The notes beneath the pieces are model-generated. The model was not told where the DNA came from. It saw only the letters and a list, made by a program, of their open reading frames with translations, and searched no databases. This document shows positions 18,870 through 27,651 of a stretch of 64,000 bases of DNA, one piece after another. Position 1 is the first letter of the stretch; each line of letters begins with the position of its first letter. A program made the position numbers and the translations under genes. The DNA is from Clostridium sardiniense (GTDB lineage Bacteria > Bacillota > Clostridia > Clostridiales > Clostridiaceae), in assembly GCF_016907995.1 (NCBI RefSeq), contig NZ_JAFBDA010000009.1, positions 62,001-126,000 on the forward strand, given 5' to 3'.

Positions 18870-19196
18870 TTGAGTAATAATGTAGAAAAGAAAGAAAAGA
18901 CAAGCAGTCTAAAGACTAATATTATACTTATATTAATAGTTGTAGCACTTGCAATAGTTCCATTTTTCATTGCAAAAGATGGAGAGTTTGGTGGATCAGA
19001 TGATGCAGCAGAAGCTGCTATAACTCAAATAGATAAGGACTATGAACCTTGGTTCTCACCAATATTTGAACCTAAAAGTGGAGAAATAGAAAGTTTATTA
19101 TTTGCACTTCAGGCTGCAATTGGTGCTGGAGTTATAGGATTTGGTCTTGGATACTTTAAGGGAAAAAGAAAGAGATTAGATGGAGAAAATAAATGA
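18870..19196 (+). CDS. cbiN: Cobalt transporter accessory protein CbiN
   Basis: A 108-residue protein starting at TTG after AAAGGAGGG. It has two membrane segments (about 16-32 and 77-97) and an external acidic loop with GEFGGSDDAAEAAI and PIFEPKSGEIESLLFALQA, the CbiN signature. CbiN helps load cobalt into CbiM. It overlaps cbiQ by four bases. Confidence 0.93.
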   Translation: MSNNVEKKEKTSSLKTNIILILIVVALAIVPFFIAKDGEFGGSDDAAEAAITQIDKDYEPWFSPIFEPKSGEIESLLFALQAAIGAGVIGFGLGYFKGKRKRLDGENK

Positions 19197-19966
19197 TAAA
19201 TATTGATAAGTATGCCTATTCATCAAAACTAAAAAAGATAAACCCAATGGAGAAGTTTGTATTTGCAATACTTACTCTAATAGTTTGTCTTTTTGCAGAC
19301 AGGCTACCAGTATCAATAGCTGTATTTTTAATTATGGGAGTTGCCACACTAAAATGTAGTGGCACTCCTAAAAAAGTTTATTTTAAGCTTTTATTAGTAC
19401 CAATGGCATTTTTAATTATTGGAGTACTTACTATAACAATTAATTTCTCTAAAGATCAGAGTATGTTTTTGTTTTCATTACATATATTTAATACATTTAT
19501 AGGAGTATCAAAGTATGGATTATATAAAGCTTTAGGACTATTTTTTAAGGTTTTAGGGTCAGTGTCATGTCTTTACTTTTTATCATTAAGCACACCTATG
19601 GTTGATATACTTTCAGTACTTGAAAAACTTAAAGTGCCAAAGCTTATGATTGAAATGATGGGACTTGTATATAAGTTTATTTTTATACTTCTAGATACAG
19701 CAAATACTATGTTTACAGCTCAAAACTCAAGACTTGGGTACATGAATTTAAAGTCAGGATATCGTTCTTTAGGTGCACTTGCATCTACACTTTTTATTCG
19801 TTCTTTTAAAAGAGCAAATGATCTTTATATATCATTAGAATCAAGAGGATATGATGGAGAGCTTACTGTACTCCAAGAACCATATAAAAAGAGTGGAAAG
19901 ATATATATTGCAGCAATAGTTATAAACGTGATTTTGATAGTGATTGCATTAATGTTAAAGTATTAG
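19193..19966 (+). CDS. cbiQ: Cobalt ECF transporter T component CbiQ
   Basis: A 257-residue polytopic protein coupling the ATPase to CbiM. ECF T-component features include SLSTPMVDILSVLEKLKVPKL with the following membrane helix and the coupling motif SRGYDGELT near residue 221. It starts inside the end of cbiN (ATGA overlap) and is followed after 25 bases by cbiO. Confidence 0.94.
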   Translation: MINIDKYAYSSKLKKINPMEKFVFAILTLIVCLFADRLPVSIAVFLIMGVATLKCSGTPKKVYFKLLLVPMAFLIIGVLTITINFSKDQSMFLFSLHIFNTFIGVSKYGLYKALGLFFKVLGSVSCLYFLSLSTPMVDILSVLEKLKVPKLMIEMMGLVYKFIFILLDTANTMFTAQNSRLGYMNLKSGYRSLGALASTLFIRSFKRANDLYISLESRGYDGELTVLQEPYKKSGKIYIAAIVINVILIVIALMLKY

Positions 19967-19991
19967 AAGACATAGGAGGAGAAGATAAAAA

Positions 19992-20843
19992 ATGTATGAA
20001 AATATAATAAAATTAGAGGATCTTCATTACAAATATCCTGATGGAACTAATGCATTAAATGGGATTGACATGGAGATAAAAAAAGGTGAGGTAACAGCTA
20101 TATTGGGTGGAAATGGAGCCGGTAAATCAACTTTATTTCATCATTTAAATGGAATAGTAAAACCTACTAAAGGAAGAGTTTTATTTAATGGAAGTCCTAT
20201 AGATTACTCAAGAAAAGGGCTTATAAAGCTTAGACAATCTGTTGGAGTTGTATTTCAAGATCCAGATAGTCAGTTATTTTCAGCTAGCGTGTATCAAGAT
20301 GTTTCTTTTGGAGCAGTTAATATGAAGCTTCCAGAAGATGAGATTAGAAGACGTGTTGATAATGCAATTAAAAGGACTGGGATAGAGCATCTAAAAGATA
20401 AACCAACTCACTGTTTAAGTTTTGGTCAAAAGAAACGTGTAGCAATTGCTGGAGTATTAGTTATGGAACCTGATGTTCTTATATTAGATGAACCAACAGC
20501 AGGGCTTGATCCAGTTGGAGTTAGTGAGATAATGAATCTTTTAAAAGAGACTCAAAAAGCTCTTGGTATATCAATAATTATATCAACTCATGATATAGAT
20601 ATAGTTCCACTTTTTTGTGATAATGTATATGTTATAAATGAAGGTAAAGTAGTTTTACAAGGTACTCCAAAGGAAGTGTTTAATGAAAAGAAGGCCATTA
20701 GAAGTGTTAAGTTAAGGCTTCCACGTATTGGTCACTTAATGGAGATATTAAAAGAGAAAGATGGCTTTGGCTTTAAAGATATTCCTGTTACAATTTCAGG
20801 TGCAAGAGAAGCTATAAAGGCTTGGAGAGATGAAAATAAATAG
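19992..20843 (+). CDS. cbiO: Cobalt ECF transporter ATPase CbiO
   Basis: A 283-residue ABC ATPase. Walker A GGNGAGKST is at residues 39-47, the Q loop FQDPDSQLFS near 89, signature LSFGQKKR near 142, Walker B VLILDEPTAGLD near 163 and the switch histidine in STHD. It drives CbiMQ. An AGGAGGAG site precedes the ATG. Last gene of the B12-regulated operon. Confidence 0.95.
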   Translation: MYENIIKLEDLHYKYPDGTNALNGIDMEIKKGEVTAILGGNGAGKSTLFHHLNGIVKPTKGRVLFNGSPIDYSRKGLIKLRQSVGVVFQDPDSQLFSASVYQDVSFGAVNMKLPEDEIRRRVDNAIKRTGIEHLKDKPTHCLSFGQKKRVAIAGVLVMEPDVLILDEPTAGLDPVGVSEIMNLLKETQKALGISIIISTHDIDIVPLFCDNVYVINEGKVVLQGTPKEVFNEKKAIRSVKLRLPRIGHLMEILKEKDGFGFKDIPVTISGAREAIKAWRDENK

Positions 20844-20847
20844 TATT

Positions 20848-20880
20848 GTGTTCTAGGATATTTCCTGGGACACTTTTTTA
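20848..20880 (+). terminator. Terminator of cbiMNQO
   Basis: Arms GTGTTCTAGGA / TCCTGGGACAC with a 4-base loop and seven T residues. Confidence 0.9.
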
Positions 20881-21008
20881 TTTATATACTTATAAATAAT
20901 TTAGAAAATATTATATGGATTAATTATACATAAATGTTTATTATTAATATATGAGATGATGAATAGTTATTTTATATTTAAAAATAAAAGTATAATTGGA
21001 GATTAGAT

Positions 21009-21452
21009 ATGAGTTTACGTATTGAAAAAGAAAGATTGATTATTAGAGAACTTGAAGAATTGGATTCAAAAGATTTTATTGATATGGCATCAGATGGAAC
21101 ATTATCAATAATATTTGATGAATGGGAGATATGTGCTGAGTGGATTATATTATAAATACAATAGAGCTTCATAACAAGGATATATTGGAACTTTGATGAG
21201 TTTCTCAAATATAATAATTCTAATATTGTTTATGGATATAATAAGGGGCTAGAGGGAGCAAATTATGAATTGGGTGTTATAGATACTTATAGTCACAAAT
21301 TTAATTTACCTAAGAAAGAATATTTTATTGATATTTTTAATGGTCAATTTATGAGGAATAAAGGGAGCATGGGGGGAGTTGTGGAAGTAATAAAAATCAG
21401 TATTTCTTGGATTAATTTATTTTCTTATATAATTAATAACCTTAATAAATAG
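21009..21452 (+). pseudogene. Broken GNAT acetyltransferase
   Basis: The first 48 codons (MSLRIEKERLIIRELEELDS...) look like the start of a RimJ/RimL-type acetyltransferase. They stop at 21155 in CAEWIIL. Later coding-like stretches continue in another frame to 21452, including GVIDTYSHKFNLPKKEYF. No acetyl-CoA motif survives intact. It is a frameshifted and internally deleted remnant. A second copy of only its first codons is found at 22615. Confidence 0.65.
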
Positions 21453-21488
21453 AAAAAGTATATTGATTTTAGTATCCTTTTTCTATTT
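21448..21488. terminator. Bidirectional terminator
   Basis: Arms AATAGAAAAAG / CTTTTTCTATT enclose 18 bases, with T-runs usable on both strands. It lies between the acetyltransferase remnant (+) and a small broken ORF (-). Confidence 0.75.
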
Positions 21489-21678
21489 TATCTTTTAAAA
21501 AATTAGTGCAAACAAATAATGTTGATAAAAGTGATGAAAAGCCAGTTAATAGTAATACCGTATCAAAATCTGAGAAGATATTTTCAATTATTATATTTGA
21601 TAGGACTGATGATATAAAAAATAATGAGATCCATATAGTTACTGTTAGTAAAATTCATAATATAATATATTTTTTCAT
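21469..21678 (-). pseudogene. Small membrane protein gene with in-frame TGA
   Basis: On the minus strand an AGGAGG site precedes ATG at 21678. The frame reads MKKYIIL, a TGA at 21655-21657, then continues for 61 hydrophobic residues (ILLTVTIWISLFF... to KDKIEKGY) before TAA. The codons after the stop look coding: two membrane spans with a polar connector and a charged tail. The simplest reading is one nonsense mutation, perhaps from TGG, in a 69-residue two-span protein. No family is recognised. The overlapping plus-strand frame at 21506-21766 is an antisense artefact. Confidence 0.55.
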
Positions 21679-21856
21679 AGTAGTGCCTCCTAGATACATA
21701 TCGGATATTTTGTTAGATACATTATATTATAATTACAAAGCAAATATTAATAAAAATGTAGTTTAATACCATTTAATGTTTTGGTAAAGTATATTTATAT
21801 ACAAAATAATATTTTACACAGAGAGAATTGAAAATAAAACTGGAGGAAAATTATTA

Positions 21857-22603
21857 ATGATAAAAATAGGATGCTTAGCAAGATTCTTTAATAGATATGA
21901 AGATGAAGTTATATTTGCTAAAGAAAATAAGTTTGATTTTATGCAACTATGGTATGACAATAGAGGATTATGTTTACATGAAACTGATAAAGAATTTGTT
22001 GATACAATAAATAAGTACAAGTTTCCTATAATTATTCATGCAGTTCTAAATATAAATGAATTTAAGGAACATATACCAAAATTATTAGATATATTAAATA
22101 AATTAAATCATAAGGAATTAATAATTCATCCAATTTGTGAAAATGAGAGAATTGATGAAAAAACAATATATAAATTAGATGAAAGTATTAAATATGCTTT
22201 AGATATATTTATGACAAATGGTATTACGGTGTATTTAGAAAACAATAGCAAATTGGATCCAATATTTACAGATACTCATGAGATAGAAAAGATATTTAAT
22301 CAAAATAAAGATTTAGAATTTTTATTAGATGTTGCACACATAGACGATCTTAATCATTTACAGGAGATGATTAAGATTAAGAAACCTAAAATACTTCATA
22401 TCTCAGATAGAAGATTTAATGTGATTCATGAACATTTGCCTATAGGAAATGGAGATATAGATTTTGAGTATATATTTAGTAATTTATTACCTAAATATAA
22501 TGGGAAGATAATACTAGAAATTGTAAATAGTAATTTAGATATAATAAATTCAAAGAAGATTATAGAAAGTTTAATAGATAAAAATATTAAATCAACTAAG
22601 TGA
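21857..22603 (+). CDS. Xylose-isomerase-like TIM-barrel protein (sugar phosphate isomerase/epimerase family)
   Basis: A 248-residue AP_endonuc_2-type TIM barrel. Likely metal ligands are the H in LIIHP, E in VYLENNS, D and H in LLDVAHIDD, H in ILHISDRR and E in IILEIVNS. The tail motif HLPIGNGDIDF is common in this superfamily. It covers isomerases, epimerases and inosose dehydratases, and the substrate here is unknown. GGAGG site before ATG. It sits between remnants of acetyltransferase genes. Its leader shares a 19-base string with the next gene's leader, suggesting duplication. Confidence 0.8.
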   Translation: MIKIGCLARFFNRYEDEVIFAKENKFDFMQLWYDNRGLCLHETDKEFVDTINKYKFPIIIHAVLNINEFKEHIPKLLDILNKLNHKELIIHPICENERIDEKTIYKLDESIKYALDIFMTNGITVYLENNSKLDPIFTDTHEIEKIFNQNKDLEFLLDVAHIDDLNHLQEMIKIKKPKILHISDRRFNVIHEHLPIGNGDIDFEYIFSNLLPKYNGKIILEIVNSNLDIINSKKIIESLIDKNIKSTK

Positions 22604-22614
22604 GATTAATTTAT

Positions 22615-22671
22615 ATGAGTTTACGTATTAAAACAGAAGATTTAATTATTATAAAATATATTTGTAGATAA
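22615..22671 (+). pseudogene. Second acetyltransferase start fragment
   Basis: ATGAGTTTACGTATT followed by an LII-type segment repeats the first codons of the broken gene at 21009, then hits a stop after 18 residues. It is followed by AAATAATGTTTTACACAG, nearly the same leader string as at 21804. This looks like scar from a local duplication rather than a functional peptide. Confidence 0.5.
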
Positions 22672-22698
22672 AATAATGTTTTACACAGGAGGAAAAAT

Positions 22699-23310
22699 AT
22701 GAAAAGTATAGTAAAAAATATATGCATATTTATAGGGTGTCTTTTTATAACTTGGTTTTTATATTATAACTTTTTAGGAGATATAGTTTCTAGAGTTATT
22801 TCAGATGCACCATTAGCATATTTGTCTATAATGGTTATTACAGCATTAACGTTATTTATAATTGTTAGATCCATTATAGATAAGAAATTTAATAAGGGGT
22901 ATACTGATATAATAGCTATTATGTATTTTATTATAATAATGATTTTAACTTTTTTTAAAGGGAATTATTCAGGTGTAAATCTAAATCCTTTTGAAATAAT
23001 AAATGAATTTAATGATTATTTTGGACATGCATTGCTTCTTTTAATTTCTAATATATTTATATATGTACCAGTATCAATTTATATTAAATTTAAAACAAGA
23101 ATCAGCAATAAAAATCTAGTATCAGTTTTTTTAGTCTATATAATAATTGTAGAAATTACTCAATTTACTTTAAATAGAGGAATCCTTGATATAAATGATA
23201 TAATAACAAATACTTTAGGTTTTACTATGGGAATATACATTTATAGTTGTATTATAAGAATGATTAAATCAAAGAGTAAATATTTAGAATGTAAATCAGT
23301 ATTAGATTAG
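22699..23310 (+). CDS. VanZ-like family membrane protein
   Basis: A 203-residue protein with five hydrophobic segments. The VanZ signature is visible as NLNPFEIINE near residue 95, a helix ending in VEITQFTLNRGILDINDIITNTLGFTMG-like residues around 155-180, and D/N-rich helix caps. VanZ-like proteins are linked to teicoplanin or lipoglycopeptide tolerance in some Gram-positives, but most are of unknown role. Here there are no vancomycin genes nearby. AGGAGG site before ATG. Confidence 0.8.
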   Translation: MKSIVKNICIFIGCLFITWFLYYNFLGDIVSRVISDAPLAYLSIMVITALTLFIIVRSIIDKKFNKGYTDIIAIMYFIIIMILTFFKGNYSGVNLNPFEIINEFNDYFGHALLLLISNIFIYVPVSIYIKFKTRISNKNLVSVFLVYIIIVEITQFTLNRGILDINDIITNTLGFTMGIYIYSCIIRMIKSKSKYLECKSVLD

Positions 23311-23611
23311 CTTATGTTAGTGATTAAATTATTAGAGTATAGGAATTACTTTCTTTAGTCTATAAACATGAAGGTATTATACATTAAACCTAATATCTAT
23401 AATTATATATATTGAGTTTTTACATTATAAATAAATTTATATTAAAAATATGTAGTTTAAACATGAAACATACAGTTTCAGTTTCAATATGAAAAATGTG
23501 GTAGAATAAATTTGAAATTTTAACCAATGATCGTGTTGGTTTGTTGATTATTTAATGGGGATAGTGGATAAATTTAAATTGCGTTTTACAAAATTAAGGG
23601 GGAAATTAAAA
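23311..23611. other. AT-rich intergenic stretch
   Basis: Between the VanZ gene and the start I prefer for the next gene. I see no hairpin, RNA or coding signal. A short dyad-like CATGAAAC...GTTTC near 23462-23483 is too weak to call. Confidence 0.4.
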
Positions 23612-24724
23612 TTGAAGTTAACTTATGAAATAAGTAAAGAAAGATATGAGGAGATATTAGAAAAACCTTTAAATAAAAAACTTGAATCACTAAATACTAT
23701 AAAGAAAAGTAAATTCTATAGAGTATTTTTAGCTATTGCTATACCATTATTTTCTCTTGTGCTTTTAATAGGCATATTGGCAGATGGCATAGAATCAACG
23801 GTGAAATTATTTCCTAGAATAGTATCCTGTATAGTTTTACTTTTTATTTATTTCGAGCTATTATTTAAGATTGTACCTAAAATTCAAAGAAAGGTAATAA
23901 TGACGAAAGGGAAATCTTTGATCGAAAATAGATTATTTAATGTCAACAAATTAATAAAATTTGTAATAGAAATTGATAAAAAGAGCATAAGGCAATATGG
24001 TGGGGTAAAAAGTACGGAAATATCTTATTGTGCGATAGATGAAGTAAATATTTTTGAAGATTTTATTCATATTGAATATTTAAAAAGCAATATTATTTAT
24101 ATTCCTTTAGAGGCATTTAATAATGAAGATGAATTAGAGCAGTGTTATAAAATAATAAAAGAAAACATAAAGAGTTCTAAAGATGAAAAGTTATCTATAG
24201 ATAATTCAGATTTTTCTTATATAAAAAGAGAAGATGATATTAGAAACTTAAATAAATACATTTTTACTACAAAGGAAGGCGATCTTATTATAAAAGCTAC
24301 TAAAGAAGTATTTTTATATTCTTTAATATTAGTTGCTGTGTTATGTTTAATTATAATTACTTGTCTAATTAGCTTTAAATATGGGTGTATGTCTCTAATA
24401 GTCTTTGCTATAGTAATACTTCTTACAAGAACAAAAATGTCAACAGATAGAATTAAAAAAGCGGTATTAAAAGAAGAAGTTAAAAATTTTAATAACCAAA
24501 ATAAAAATATAAGTATTACTTTTAAAGATGATGGTATTCAATTTTATCAAGAAGATAATATTTGTACTATTAAATATGAGGGAATTAAGTCTATAGAGGA
24601 ATCAAATGGATTAATTTTATTAAAAAATGATTTATTGCTTGCGTATATACCAAATAGAATTTTTAAGAGTGAAGGAAAACAAAAAGTAATAAATATATTG
24701 AAAAGTAAATGCAATATTTTATAA
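23612..24724 (+). CDS. Membrane protein with two tandem YcxB-like domains
   Basis: The frame is open from an ATG at 23555, but TTG at 23612 follows an AAGGGGGAA site and yields MKLTYEISKERYEE, the usual start of YcxB-like proteins. That gives 370 residues. Two copies of the same architecture follow: an N-terminal strand region, two membrane helices, then a beta domain ending in an IPLEAFN or IPNRIFK motif. First-copy helices lie near residues 35-80 and second-copy helices near 230-270. Single YcxB-like proteins are about 170-180 residues, so this is a fused duplication. Function unknown. A relative is encoded at 63048. Confidence 0.75.
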   Translation: MKLTYEISKERYEEILEKPLNKKLESLNTIKKSKFYRVFLAIAIPLFSLVLLIGILADGIESTVKLFPRIVSCIVLLFIYFELLFKIVPKIQRKVIMTKGKSLIENRLFNVNKLIKFVIEIDKKSIRQYGGVKSTEISYCAIDEVNIFEDFIHIEYLKSNIIYIPLEAFNNEDELEQCYKIIKENIKSSKDEKLSIDNSDFSYIKREDDIRNLNKYIFTTKEGDLIIKATKEVFLYSLILVAVLCLIIITCLISFKYGCMSLIVFAIVILLTRTKMSTDRIKKAVLKEEVKNFNNQNKNISITFKDDGIQFYQEDNICTIKYEGIKSIEESNGLILLKNDLLLAYIPNRIFKSEGKQKVINILKSKCNIL

Positions 24725-24810
24725 AAACATTACGCTATGTTCAATACGTATGTTGATATTTGATTAAATTATCATAAATAGGTTATTAGATAAATATAAT
24801 ATAAACTTAT

Positions 24811-25140
24811 TCAATTAGAAAATGTGCAGAAATAGTTGGAATCAGTATACCTACATTATTTTTATAGAGACATAAAATTTTAGATGCTGTAAGAGCATAT
24901 ATAGGAATTGGTCATGTATCAGGGGTAGTTGAAGCTCATGAAACATTTTTTAGGATTTCTTATAAAAGGGAAACCATAGTAAAAGTAGTACCTTTACTAT
25001 GCCGCGTAAGCCGTATAAACGTGGTCCTAAAAGTAAACCTTCAAGCCAAGAGGCAAAGAAAAAGAGAGGTATCTATAATAATCAAGTATCTGTAATTTGT
25101 GATACCGATAGGGAAATGTTATGTCAGAATTAATTTGTAA
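24811..25140 (+). pseudogene. IS1595-type transposase remnant
   Basis: Fragments in shifting frames read CAEIVGISIPTLF, then RHKILDAVRAYIGIGH and VSGVVEAHETFFRISYK, then PRKPYKRGPKSKPSSQEAKK and GIYNNQVSVICDTDRE. These match the central zinc-linker and first catalytic region of IS1595-family transposases. The catalytic D in EADETFF has become H. An in-frame TAG and at least one frameshift are visible. No terminal inverted repeats are obvious. GC is locally higher (about 25000-25080), as expected for foreign DNA. Confidence 0.75.
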
Positions 25141-25300
25141 TGGTAAATAATGTTTAATGTTTACTGTTATTTGTGTATAATTAAATAAGAAAGTAATTCG
25201 TAATAGTATACAAGACGAGTTAGTTTTACTTCTAAACTGTCAATAAATTCTAATTTATCAAACAGCTTGTAATAAGATTACTTATACTTTGGAGGTTTAT

Positions 25301-25828
25301 ATGAAATATATTAAAATAGAGACAGAAAGCATAAATCGGAAACTATTCGCTCACTTTCTACGTCATCAAAGGGTAACAAAATGTTGGAGAAAAATTGATG
25401 GTAAGTGGTTTATCAAAGAAATTACTTTTATCGATGACTGGACTGAAGAAAAATACGATAAACTGTTTATCAGTTTAAAAGATACTGTGGCAACTGGTGG
25501 ATTAGTACTTGGAGCATTCTTGAATAAAGACTTAAAAGGCTTCATATCCATAGAGCCTAATCTCTTTGGCAAAAACAAAGAGTATTTGGACTTAGCTAAC
25601 ATTCACGTTTCAGAAGAGATGCGAGGAAAAGGTATCGGGAAAGAATTATTTCACAATGCAAAGATATGGGCAAAAGAGTGTGGAGCACAAAAACTATATA
25701 TTTCAGGACATTCGGCAGTAGAGACCCAAGCATTCTACCGTGCAATGGGATGCGTGGAAGCACAGGAATATAGTATAAAACATGTAGTGAAAGAACCATG
25801 TGATTGTCAGTTGGAATGTAAAGTATGA
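25301..25828 (+). CDS. GNAT-family N-acetyltransferase
   Basis: A 175-residue acetyltransferase; ATG at 25301 follows GGAGG, which is better than an in-frame start at 25289 inside the leader. The acetyl-CoA motif VSEEMRGKGIGKELFHNAKIWAKECG is at about residues 106-131. The next strand ISGHSAVETQAFYRAMGC is typical. The cysteine-rich end CDCQLECKV is unusual. The substrate is unknown. It follows the transposase remnant and has less AT-biased codons than its neighbours, so it may have been acquired with it. Confidence 0.85.
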   Translation: MKYIKIETESINRKLFAHFLRHQRVTKCWRKIDGKWFIKEITFIDDWTEEKYDKLFISLKDTVATGGLVLGAFLNKDLKGFISIEPNLFGKNKEYLDLANIHVSEEMRGKGIGKELFHNAKIWAKECGAQKLYISGHSAVETQAFYRAMGCVEAQEYSIKHVVKEPCDCQLECKV

Positions 25829-25899
25829 GTATAAAATGTAATGACTAAATTCTAATTTGTCGATTATATTTTAATAAACAATCTTAAAAATAACGAACT

Positions 25900-25933
25900 A
25901 AAAGGACTAATAATTCATTGGTCCTTTTTAAAT
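25900..25933 (+). terminator. Terminator after the GNAT gene
   Basis: Arms AAAAGGACTAAT / ATTGGTCCTTTT with a 5-base loop, then TTAAAT. Confidence 0.8.
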
Positions 25934-25989
25934 ATCTTATTTTCAACATTATTCTTAAACATATCGAAACATTAAAATATTACTTTAAA

Positions 25990-26018
25990 TTGACTTTTAG
26001 ATGAATTATATATATGAT
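25990..26018 (+). promoter_or_regulatory. Sigma-A promoter of the pentapeptide gene
   Basis: TTGACT and TATGAT are separated by exactly 17 bases, about 45 bases before the start codon. Confidence 0.6.
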
Positions 26019-26063
26019 TTAGTTTGAAATATAAACTATTATATTTTCGATGGAGGTAAATAT

Positions 26064-26699
26064 ATGGCTAGAAACCAAAATGGTAATGGAAATTTCCATT
26101 ATAATAATACAGAGAAAAAAGATAAGAATTTTATGTATGCAGATATGAAAAGAGCCAATTGTTACAATTGTAATTTTTCAGGATCAAATTTTGATTATGT
26201 AAGTTTTAGAGGAGCACATTTTAAATCATGTAGTTTCTTAAATGGTACTTTTAAGGGAGCAGAATTTGTTGGTGCAAACTTAAAGGGAAGTAAGTTTAAA
26301 GAAGCAGTATTTGAAAATACTATATTTGATTCAGTAAAATTAGATGGTGCTAACTTTAAAGATGCAACATTTAAAAATGTTGTATTCTTAGGAACTGATT
26401 TAAAGACTGCTAAAAATTTAGATAGAAGCAATAAAGAGATTAGAATATTTGAAGAAATGCCAAAGATAGAAATTAGCGAAGAATTAAGGAATGCAGTTTT
26501 AGGTGCAATGGAAAATGAATTCGTTAAGAAGGCAAGAATTTTAGATACAAAAGATGGAGACATACATTTACTTAATCTAATGATTTTATTAGAAAACTTT
26601 GATGAAAAAACTTTAATTGAAGGGTTAAATAAGATACAAACAGAATTAGATAGAGATTTCCATACTTTAAGTTACATAATTAGATATTTAAATAAGTAA
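26064..26699 (+). CDS. Pentapeptide repeat protein
   Basis: A 211-residue protein. From about residue 28 to 115 the sequence follows the A(N/D)F/L-x-x period: ANCYNCNFSGSNFDYVSF, then AHFKSCSFLNGTFKGAEFV and so on. This makes roughly 17 pentapeptides and predicts a right-handed quadrilateral beta-helix. The last 80 residues are helical (EISEELRNAVLGAME...). Some members mimic DNA and protect gyrase (Qnr, MfpA), but this cannot be assumed here. GGAGG site, own promoter and own terminator: a single-gene unit. Confidence 0.85.
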   Translation: MARNQNGNGNFHYNNTEKKDKNFMYADMKRANCYNCNFSGSNFDYVSFRGAHFKSCSFLNGTFKGAEFVGANLKGSKFKEAVFENTIFDSVKLDGANFKDATFKNVVFLGTDLKTAKNLDRSNKEIRIFEEMPKIEISEELRNAVLGAMENEFVKKARILDTKDGDIHLLNLMILLENFDEKTLIEGLNKIQTELDRDFHTLSYIIRYLNK

Positions 26700-26710
26700 T
26701 AAGAATTTAT

Positions 26711-26745
26711 AAAAGATTAGATGTTTTATCTAATCTTTTTTATTT
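26711..26745 (+). terminator. Terminator after the pentapeptide gene
   Basis: Arms AAAAGATTAGAT / ATCTAATCTTTT with a 5-base loop, then TTTATTTT. Confidence 0.88.
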
Positions 26746-26961
26746 TGAGATAGAATTGTATAAATAAAAAATAGTAATTATACAGTATTTAAGTATTATT
26801 TACCAGTAGGGTTAAATCTTAATTATTATCAATGGTAGTAATGGGTGGTATAGGTTTTAAAATAATTTAATTAGGAGTAAATATTGTTTATTTATGTAAA
26901 ATGCTATGGTAAAATATAGTAAAATTGAGCTTGAGCGTATTAAGCTATAAAGGGGTTTAAG

Positions 26962-27651
26962 ATGGAGATTTTATTGATTGAAGATGATATTAAATTAAAA
27001 CAATATATTAGTGAATACTTAGAAGCCTATGACTACAATGTAACAGTAATACATGATTTTGAAAGGGTCATGGAAACTGTTGAGGAGATAAGTCCAAGCT
27101 TAATAATATTAGATATTAATTTACCTAAGTTTGATGGATTTTATTTCTTAAAACTGATAAGGAAAAAGTATAAAACTCCAGTAATAATACTTTCAGCTAG
27201 AAGTGAAGAGGGAGAGCAGATAAGAGGTATGGAACTTGGGGCAGATGACTATGTGACAAAGCCATTTGTTATAGGGATATTACTTGCCAAAATTAATGCT
27301 TTATTAAGAAGAGTAAGTGAGTATAAAGATGATTCTAGCATTACAAATTATATAGATGAGAATGACTTAAATTTAATTCATGAAAGTATGAAATTAAAGT
27401 ATGAGGGAGAGATAATAGAGCTTACAAAGAATGAATATAGAATATTAAATATACTATTACATAATAAAAATAAAGTTGTAACTAGAGAAGAGATACTAGA
27501 AGCTTTATGGGATGACACTACATTTGTTGATGATAATACTTTAACTGTTAATATGACTAGAGTTAAGAAGAGATTAAGTGATTTAGGAATAAAGAATTCT
27601 ATTGTAACAAAAAGAGGAGTTGGGTATGTCTTTAATGGAATTGATAATTAG
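26962..27651 (+). CDS. OmpR-family response regulator (BceR type)
   Basis: A 229-residue regulator. The receiver domain has the acidic pair E8-D9, phosphoacceptor D51 in LDINLPKFDG, conserved T/S in ILSAR and K in VTKPF. A winged-helix DNA-binding domain follows from about residue 130 (LTKNEYRILNILLHN... to VTKRGVGYVF). It is coupled to the overlapping kinase and to a BceAB-type ABC transporter downstream. This is the arrangement of peptide-antibiotic detoxification modules. Confidence 0.93.
   Translation: MEILLIEDDIKLKQYISEYLEAYDYNVTVIHDFERVMETVEEISPSLIILDINLPKFDGFYFLKLIRKKYKTPVIILSARSEEGEQIRGMELGADDYVTKPFVIGILLAKINALLRRVSEYKDDSSITNYIDENDLNLIHESMKLKYEGEIIELTKNEYRILNILLHNKNKVVTREEILEALWDDTTFVDDNTLTVNMTRVKKRLSDLGIKNSIVTKRGVGYVFNGIDN

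Noticed and set aside
21506..21766. Plus-strand 86-codon frame.
   Set aside because: No ribosome site; it is antisense to a better coding signal with AGGAGG on the minus strand.
22699..23310. Glycopeptide resistance locus around the VanZ-like gene.
   Set aside because: No vanHAX or vanRS genes nearby; VanZ-like proteins are common and mostly unlinked to resistance.
26064..26699. Qnr-type quinolone protection by the pentapeptide protein.
   Set aside because: Only about 17 pentapeptides and an unrelated helical tail; length and layout do not match Qnr.
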